5,905 bases of DNA from contig CAZLEF010000147.1 of the NCBI GenBank assembly GCA_964558465.1, forward strand, positions 1-5,905, given 5' to 3'. This DNA comes from JACJYC01 sp964558465 (lineage in GTDB: Bacteria > Bacteroidota > Bacteroidia > Chitinophagales > Saprospiraceae). The notes beneath the pieces were generated by a model. That model did not search any database. It saw only the letters and a list, made by a program, of their open reading frames with translations, and was not told the DNA's origin. Below are positions 1 to 3,370 of this stretch, in pieces. How positions within the stretch are numbered: the stretch's first letter is position 1; every line of letters begins with the position of its first letter. The position numbers and the translations under genes are program-made.

Positions 1-71
1 TCCTCAGTTCCTCAGTTCCTCAGTTCCTCAGTTCCTCAGTTCCTCAGTTCCTCAGTTCCTCAGTTCCTCAG
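1..71. repeat. Perfect 8-bp tandem repeat (TCCTCAGT), about 8.9 copies
   Basis: The unit TCCTCAGT repeats without a single mismatch from the first base of the window to position 71, giving eight full copies and seven bases of a ninth. The array probably continues to the left of the window. It ends 97 bp before the tesB start codon and lies in what appears to be intergenic DNA. Because 8 is not a multiple of 3, a translated reading would give an 8-residue serine/proline/glutamine-rich period. No gene is supported there. Degenerate copies of the same unit, in reverse complement, occur at 5808-5831. Perfect short arrays of this kind can change copy number by replication slippage. Confidence 0.97.
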
Positions 72-133
72 AAAACCGGCTGCAAATATAATCCGCTTTT
101 TAATATCTGCCAACAGGGCGCTAAAAATTTCCT

Positions 134-141
134 TACCTTTA
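134..141 (+). promoter_or_regulatory. Possible -7 promoter element for tesB (weak)
   Basis: TACCTTTA matches seven of eight positions of the Bacteroidota -7 consensus TAnnTTTG and lies 27 bp before the tesB ATG, a sensible distance. No TTTG-like -33 element is visible about 19 bp upstream (near 110-115), so the call rests on the -7 element alone. The perfect 8-bp array ends about 60 bp upstream of it. Confidence 0.25.
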
Positions 142-168
142 GGGCCTTTTCTGATTGAACGCATAGCT

Positions 169-1026
169 ATGAAACTGGTTTCAGAACTGGTCGCTTTATT
201 GCAACTTGAGCAGATTGAAGACAATTTGTTCCGCGGGCAGAGCCGCAGCGTGGGTTCCAACCGGGTATTCGGCGGGCAGGTGCTGGCCCAGGGGCTGAGT
301 GCGGCCACCATGACGGTGCCGGAAGACCGCGTGGTGCATTCCCTGCACGGGTACTTCATTTTGCCGGGGGATATGCAAAAACCCATCGTGTTTGAAGTGG
401 ATCGCATCCGCGACGGCGGCAGTTTCACCACCCGGCGGGTCAAAGCCATACAGAACGGCCGGGCTATTTTCAATATGTCGGCTTCATTTCAGACGCCCCA
501 GGAAGGGTACGACCACCAGGTCCGGATGCCGGATGTGTCGCCGCCCGACGACCTGCCCAGTTGGGAGGGCCTGTCCAAAGAGTTTGGCGACCTGATCCCG
601 CCCAACCTGAAACGGATCCTGGACATCGAAAGGCCCATCGAATTCCGGCCGGTGGAATTTCACAACCCCCTGGCAGATGAAAAATACGACCCCTATAAAC
701 ATATCTGGATGAAAGCCCGCGGCGAAATGCCGGCCGACAAAAAATGGCATGCCTTGGTGCTGGCCTACGCCTCCGATTATAACCTGCTGACGACGGCTTT
801 GCTGCCGCACGGCGTGGCTGCGGATTTCACCAAACTTCAGATGGCCAGTCTCGACCACGCCATGTGGTTTCACCGGGATTTCAGGGTTGACGACTGGCTG
901 CTGTACGCCATCGACAGTCCCAGCGCTTCAGGCGCACGCGGTTTTACTCGAGGGATGATCTTTGACCGGCAGGGAAGGTTGATTGCTTCGGTGGTGCAGG
1001 AGGGGCTGATCAGGCCGGTGGTTTAG
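169..1026 (+). CDS. tesB: Acyl-CoA thioesterase II (TesB)
   Basis: Cytoplasmic thioesterase of the TesB family, which hydrolyses medium- and long-chain acyl-CoA to free fatty acid and CoA. The 285-residue product has nearly the length of E. coli TesB (286) and shows the double hot-dog layout. The N-terminal hot dog has FRGQS (residues 21-25), FGGQVLAQGL (34-43) and HSLHGYFILPGD (57-68). The C-terminal one has ASDYNLL (201-207), SLDHAMWFHR (227-236) and VVQEG (275-279). D203, S227 and Q277 line up with the E. coli catalytic residues D204, T228 and Q278; the Thr-to-Ser change keeps the hydroxyl. The ATG at 169 is chosen because the N-terminus then aligns with the family. The frame stays open to the left edge, but that stretch is repeat and leader. 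No Shine-Dalgarno sequence precedes the start. The gene faces rpsU tail to tail and seems to be monocistronic. Its physiological role is uncertain, as it is for most TesB proteins. Confidence 0.93.
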   Translation: MKLVSELVALLQLEQIEDNLFRGQSRSVGSNRVFGGQVLAQGLSAATMTVPEDRVVHSLHGYFILPGDMQKPIVFEVDRIRDGGSFTTRRVKAIQNGRAIFNMSASFQTPQEGYDHQVRMPDVSPPDDLPSWEGLSKEFGDLIPPNLKRILDIERPIEFRPVEFHNPLADEKYDPYKHIWMKARGEMPADKKWHALVLAYASDYNLLTTALLPHGVAADFTKLQMASLDHAMWFHRDFRVDDWLLYAIDSPSASGARGFTRGMIFDRQGRLIASVVQEGLIRPVV

Positions 1027-1061
1027 TTGGCAGTCTTCAGTTTGCAGTTGGCAGTCTCCGG
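1027..1061. repeat. Degenerate heptamer tandem repeat directly after tesB
   Basis: Starting at the base after the tesB stop codon, the sequence reads in 7-bp steps: TTGGCAG, TCTTCAG, TTTGCAG, TTGGCAG, TCTCCGG. The first four share the ending CAG. The two exact TTGGCAGTC copies (1027-1035 and 1048-1056) are 21 bp apart, three periods. Seven-base short tandem repeats in intergenic DNA are known from cyanobacteria (STRR sequences); calling this the same kind of element is by analogy only. Confidence 0.75.
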
Positions 1062-1073
1062 GAACGGAACGCA

Positions 1074-1097
1074 ATTCGGCTGAGGAACCAGCCGAAT
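1074..1097. terminator. Perfect 8-bp inverted repeat between convergent tesB and rpsU
   Basis: ATTCGGCT (1074-1081) and AGCCGAAT (1090-1097) are perfect reverse complements around an 8-base loop. The hairpin lies between two genes that converge, where it could stop transcription from either side. There is no T-run after the stem on either strand, so it is not a textbook intrinsic terminator. It could instead be a repeat-derived palindrome, since heptamer arrays lie 12 bp to its left and directly at its right edge. Confidence 0.45.
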
Positions 1098-1131
1098 GAC
1101 TTATGACTTACGACTAAAGACTTACAACTAT
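1097..1131. repeat. Second heptamer tandem repeat (TGACTTA type)
   Basis: The sequence reads in 7-bp steps as TGACTTA, TGACTTA, CGACTAA, AGACTTA, CAACTAT, with the core GACTTA decaying toward the right. The unit differs from the heptamer at 1027-1061 but has the same period. The array ends 8 bp before the rpsU stop codon, so it would lie in the 3' untranslated region of rpsU. Confidence 0.8.
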
Positions 1132-1139
1132 GTTACTAT

Positions 1140-1334
1140 TTAAACGTCTTCTTCGCGGCGGATCTTTTCCTTATATTGAGCTTTAAGGATCTCGTTGCGC
1201 CTTTTAACGGAAGGTTTGGCAAACTCTTTGCGGGTGCGCAGTTCGCGCATGATGCCGGCGTTTTGAAACTTGCGCTTGTAGCGTTTCAACGCTTTGTCGA
1301 TGCTTTCTCCGTCTTTGATATCAATGATCAGCAT
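1140..1334 (-). CDS. rpsU: 30S ribosomal protein bS21
   Basis: Small, very basic protein of the 30S subunit platform near the 3' end of 16S rRNA. The 64 residues read MLIIDIKDGESIDKALKR at the start, followed by YKRKFQ (19-24), MRELRTRKEF (29-38) and KPSVKRR (40-46), all typical of Bacteroidota bS21. I chose the ATG at 1334 because MLII is the usual family start. An in-frame ATG three codons upstream (1343) would add MVF and cannot be excluded. In Bacteroidota, bS21 with bS6 and bS18 helps to hide the anti-Shine-Dalgarno end of 16S rRNA, which fits the lack of Shine-Dalgarno sequences in this window. The gene is transcribed alone from the promoter at 1360-1391, divergently from paaD and convergently with tesB. 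No partner gene lies downstream on its strand before tesB. Confidence 0.95.
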   Translation of the reverse strand: MLIIDIKDGESIDKALKRYKRKFQNAGIMRELRTRKEFAKPSVKRRNEILKAQYKEKIRREEDV

Positions 1335-1359
1335 AAATACCATTTGATTTTTAGCGGGG

Positions 1360-1391
1360 CAAAGGTACGGCTACGGTTTTAATTTTCAAAA
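1360..1391 (-). promoter_or_regulatory. Bacteroidota-type promoter for rpsU
   Basis: On the minus strand, TTTTG (1387-1391) is followed after 19 bp by TACCTTTG (1360-1367). This matches the Bacteroidota housekeeping consensus, -33 TTTG and -7 TAnnTTTG, at the expected spacing. The start of transcription should fall near 1354, leaving a leader of about 20 nt before the chosen ATG at 1334. That leader is A-rich and has no purine-rich Shine-Dalgarno core. The promoter lies inside the 115-bp gap shared with paaD. Confidence 0.85.
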
Positions 1392-1449
1392 TTATTTTTC
1401 TGAAAAAGTATTCGAAAAAACTAAGCGGGGTTTTGGATGTTTGAAAAGG

Positions 1450-1947
1450 ATGACCGTTGTCGCAGATCCATCCAAAAAAATATGGGAACTTCTGGAGACC
1501 GTACCGGACCCGGAGATTCCCGTCCTGAGTGTGGTGGACCTTGGTATTGTGCGGGCTGTTCACTGGCAGGGCAGTATTCCGGAAATCGTCATTACCCCGA
1601 CCTATTCGGGTTGCCCTGCGATGAACACCATCGAGATCCATATTAAATCGGTGCTGGAAGACCACGGTTATCCCGGGGCGAGGGTCATTTCTGTACTGTC
1701 GCCGGCCTGGACCACCGACTGGATGAGCGAAGCCGGCCGCCGGAAGTTGCTCGAATACGGGATCGCCCCACCTCAAAAAGGAGAAATGGACAAACACGCC
1801 CTGTTTGCCGAGCCGCCGCAAGTGGCTTGTCCGCATTGCGGCTCGAAAAATACCCGGATGATCGCCCAGTTCGGCTCTACGGCCTGCAAGGCGATGTACC
1901 GGTGTGAAGATTGCCGGGAACCTTTCGATTATTTTAAATGCCATTAG
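1450..1947 (+). CDS. paaD: Phenylacetate-CoA oxygenase subunit PaaD (orphan copy)
   Basis: Accessory protein of ring-1,2-phenylacetyl-CoA epoxidase, the first committed step of aerobic phenylacetate degradation. PaaD is not part of the catalytic PaaABC core and is thought to help Fe-S or cofactor assembly. The 165-residue product has the family's length. An N-terminal MIP18/DUF59 domain carries DPEIPVLSVVDLGIV (20-34) and the conserved cysteine of SGCPAM (C55). The PaaD-specific WTTDWMSE follows (87-94). A C-terminal zinc-ribbon-like part has CPHC (127-130), ACKAMYRCEDC (145-155) and the ending EPFDYFKCH. The ATG at 1450 is preferred to an in-frame TTG at 1441. AAAAGG touches the ATG and is too close to act as a Shine-Dalgarno site. 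No paaA, B, C or E lies in the window: rpsU is divergent and nrdB is 402 bp downstream. Assignment to PaaD rather than to a general MIP18/SufT protein rests on the cysteine-rich C-terminus. Confidence 0.9.
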   Translation: MTVVADPSKKIWELLETVPDPEIPVLSVVDLGIVRAVHWQGSIPEIVITPTYSGCPAMNTIEIHIKSVLEDHGYPGARVISVLSPAWTTDWMSEAGRRKLLEYGIAPPQKGEMDKHALFAEPPQVACPHCGSKNTRMIAQFGSTACKAMYRCEDCREPFDYFKCH

Positions 1948-1966
1948 TGCCGACGTCTCGTCGGCA
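1948..1966. repeat. Hairpin 1 after paaD (8-bp stem, 3-nt loop)
   Basis: TGCCGACG and CGTCGGCA form a perfect 8-bp GC-rich stem around the loop TCT, beginning at the base after the paaD stop codon. A T-rich stretch (CCTTTTCT, 1971-1978) follows only after a few bases, so the hairpin could act as a terminator for paaD. With its neighbour at 1977-1995 it also looks like a repetitive extragenic palindrome pair. Confidence 0.7.
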
Positions 1967-1976
1967 GGCTCCTTTT

Positions 1977-1995
1977 CTCCGAGCGGAGCTCGGAG
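1977..1995. repeat. Hairpin 2 (8-bp stem, 3-nt loop), paired with hairpin 1
   Basis: CTCCGAGC and GCTCGGAG form a perfect 8-bp stem around the loop GGA. It has the same geometry as hairpin 1 and starts 10 bp after it ends. The stem sequences differ, so this is not a simple duplication, although both have a CCGA/TCGG-type core. The DnaA-box cluster begins 9 bp to the right. Confidence 0.7.
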
Positions 1996-2004
1996 GTACA
2001 AGTG

Positions 2005-2104
2005 TTTTCCACATCGAGTTATCAACATTGTGGAAAAGTTTATTAACAATCACAAATATTTGATGAACAGGCAATTGGATCATTTTTCCACACCATGTGG
2101 ATAA
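2005..2104. promoter_or_regulatory. Cluster of DnaA-box-like 9-mers upstream of nrdBA
   Basis: Six 9-mers resembling the DnaA box TTATCCACA lie within 100 bp. They are TTTTCCACA (2005-2013, +), TTATCAACA (2019-2027, +), TGTGGAAAA (2029-2037, -), TTATTAACA (2040-2048, +), TTTTCCACA (2084-2092, +) and TGTGGATAA (2096-2104, -). The last is a perfect box and forms an inverted pair with its neighbour, 3 bp apart. Four of the six fit the strict consensus TTWTNCACA; the other two have one and two changes from TTATCCACA. Centres at 2023, 2033 and 2044 are about one helical turn apart. DnaA binds such sites at replication origins and at some promoters, including nrdAB of E. coli. The segment 2038-2087 between boxes is AT-rich. 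Whether this is an nrd control region or an origin cannot be told from the window. Confidence 0.75.
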
Positions 2105-2349
2105 CTTATGCTTTTTAGAGCCTGGTTAATCTCTAATTTAGTGGTCCTAAGTTGGTGCAACTATCGGGAAAACTTTGTGTGTTCTCCAACCGCGTTTATT
2201 TATCGCACAGGGATTACAGAAGGGGAAGATCCCACCTGAGTACAAAGCAGGATAATTAAAACAATTTTGAATAGACCTGAAGGTGATTTGACGCCTTGGG
2301 GACGGGAATGTATTGCAAAAACCATCAACTGAATATAAATTTTTTCATC
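2105..2349. other. Intergenic region before nrdB, no gene recognised
   Basis: No supported coding region lies here. Short complementary pairs are visible: GTTGG (2151-2155) with CCAAC (2186-2190), GGGAT (2210-2214) with ATCCC (2229-2233), and CCTG (2235-2238) with CAGG (2248-2251). They might mark a structured nrdB leader, but each is short. Promoter matches are weak. AAACTTTG (2170-2177) and CAATTTTG (2262-2269) lack a properly spaced -33 element. TAAATTTT (2336-2343) has TTG 20 bp upstream (2313-2315) but would give an almost leaderless message. I could not place the nrdB promoter with confidence. Confidence 0.5.
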
Positions 2350-3327
2350 ATGGACCAACAAACAGAACCAATTTTAGCGGAAAACCCCAACCGGTTTGTG
2401 CTATTTCCCATTGAACACAACGATATCTGGCAATTTTACAAAAAATCCGAAGCCAATTTCTGGACAGCTGAAGAGATCGACCTTGCCCAGGATCTGACAG
2501 ACTGGAATGAAAAGCTCAATGACAACGAACGGCATTTCATCAAACACGTATTGGCTTTTTTTGCTGCCAGCGACGGGATTGTGAATGAAAACCTCGCCGA
2601 GAATTTTGTGAGTGAGGTTCAGTACACCGAAGCCAAGTTCTTTTATGGTTTTCAGATCATGATGGAAAATATCCATTCCGAGACTTATTCCCTCCTGATC
2701 GACACCTATATTAAGGATGCCAAAGAAAAGGATTATCTCTTCAACGCCATTGACAACCTGGAATGTGTGAAGAAAAAGGCCGACTGGGCGCTGCGCTGGA
2801 TCAAAAACAGCACCTTTGCCGAACGGCTCATCGCCTTTGCCGCGGTGGAGGGCATTTTCTTTTCCGGCTCCTTCTGTTCTATTTTCTGGTTGAAAAACCG
2901 GGGTTTGATGCCGGGCCTTTCTTTTTCCAACGAACTCATTTCACGGGACGAAGGCATGCACTGCGATTTTGCCTGCCTGCTGTACAATGACCATGTGGTC
3001 AATAAACTTTCTCCGGAAACCGTGCGAAAGATCATCACGGACGCGGTTGAGATCGAAAAGGAATTTGTGACCGACGCTATTCCGGTAAAACTGATCGGCA
3101 TGAACGCCGGACTGATGCAGCAATACATCGAATTTGTCGCCGACCGCCTCCTGGTCGCCCTCAACCAGCCAAAAGTGTACCATGCAGAAAACCCCTTCTC
3201 CTGGATGGACCTGATCTCGATCCAGGGCAAAACCAATTTCTTTGAAAAGCGGGTAGGGGATTACCAGAAGTCGGGCGTAATGACCGAACGCGACAAACAG
3301 GTTTTCACCCTGAACGAAGATTTTTAG
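2350..3327 (+). CDS. nrdB: Class Ia ribonucleotide reductase, beta subunit (NrdB, R2)
   Basis: Diiron-tyrosyl radical subunit that supplies the radical for ribonucleotide reduction by NrdA in the cytoplasm. From the ATG at 2350 it has 325 residues and closely follows eukaryotic R2 without the long N-terminal extension. Iron ligands are D75, E106, H109, E167, E201 and H204. The radical tyrosine is Y113, in HSETY. W38 and D200 match the radical-transfer pair of mouse R2 (W103, D266), and Y305 matches the C-terminal relay tyrosine. The last residues, FTLNEDF, resemble the R2 tail that docks on R1. In-frame TTG (2296) and ATG (2308) codons lie upstream, but the added residues do not look like R2; the family match begins at NPNRFVLFPIE (residues 12-22). 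The leader is AT-rich with no Shine-Dalgarno site. nrdA follows after 43 bp, so the two are probably cotranscribed, with nrdB first, the reverse of E. coli nrdAB. Confidence 0.97.
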   Translation: MDQQTEPILAENPNRFVLFPIEHNDIWQFYKKSEANFWTAEEIDLAQDLTDWNEKLNDNERHFIKHVLAFFAASDGIVNENLAENFVSEVQYTEAKFFYGFQIMMENIHSETYSLLIDTYIKDAKEKDYLFNAIDNLECVKKKADWALRWIKNSTFAERLIAFAAVEGIFFSGSFCSIFWLKNRGLMPGLSFSNELISRDEGMHCDFACLLYNDHVVNKLSPETVRKIITDAVEIEKEFVTDAIPVKLIGMNAGLMQQYIEFVADRLLVALNQPKVYHAENPFSWMDLISIQGKTNFFEKRVGDYQKSGVMTERDKQVFTLNEDF

Positions 3328-3370
3328 TCATCCTGATATTATTATTTACCTGATTAACCACGAATGAACC

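Noticed and set aside
1..71. CRISPR array
   Set aside because: The repeats are 8 bp with no spacers between them and no cas genes in the window.
1..168. Upstream extension of tesB: its frame has no stop codon back to the left edge of the window
   Set aside because: The extension would translate the 8-bp array and an AT-rich leader with no TesB similarity, and the family alignment starts at the ATG at 169.
1351..2049. Long open frame on the minus strand opposite paaD
   Set aside because: It is antisense to a well-recognised PaaD gene and runs through the hairpins and the rpsU promoter. It is a shadow of GC-rich coding sequence.
1904..2104. Small open frame on the plus strand overlapping the paaD end
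   Set aside because: It runs through two hairpins and the DnaA boxes, overlaps paaD in another frame, and shows no protein-like pattern.
2166..2255. Cobalamin or TPP riboswitch before nrdB, suggested by GGGAA at 2166-2170 and by ACCTGA (2234-2239) with GGATAAT (2250-2256)
   Set aside because: The rest of each consensus is missing: no CCGC..ACTGT core for cobalamin, and no CTGAGA or GCG elements at the right places for TPP. A class Ia enzyme also gives no reason to expect cobalamin control.
2151..2256. tRNA or other classical small RNA gene before nrdB
   Set aside because: No T-arm motif, no acceptor stem and none of the conserved cores of RNase P, SRP or tmRNA could be found.
2296..2349. 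Longer NrdB starting at TTG 2296 or ATG 2308
   Set aside because: The extra residues do not resemble R2, and the ATG at 2350 lies just before the conserved N-terminal core.
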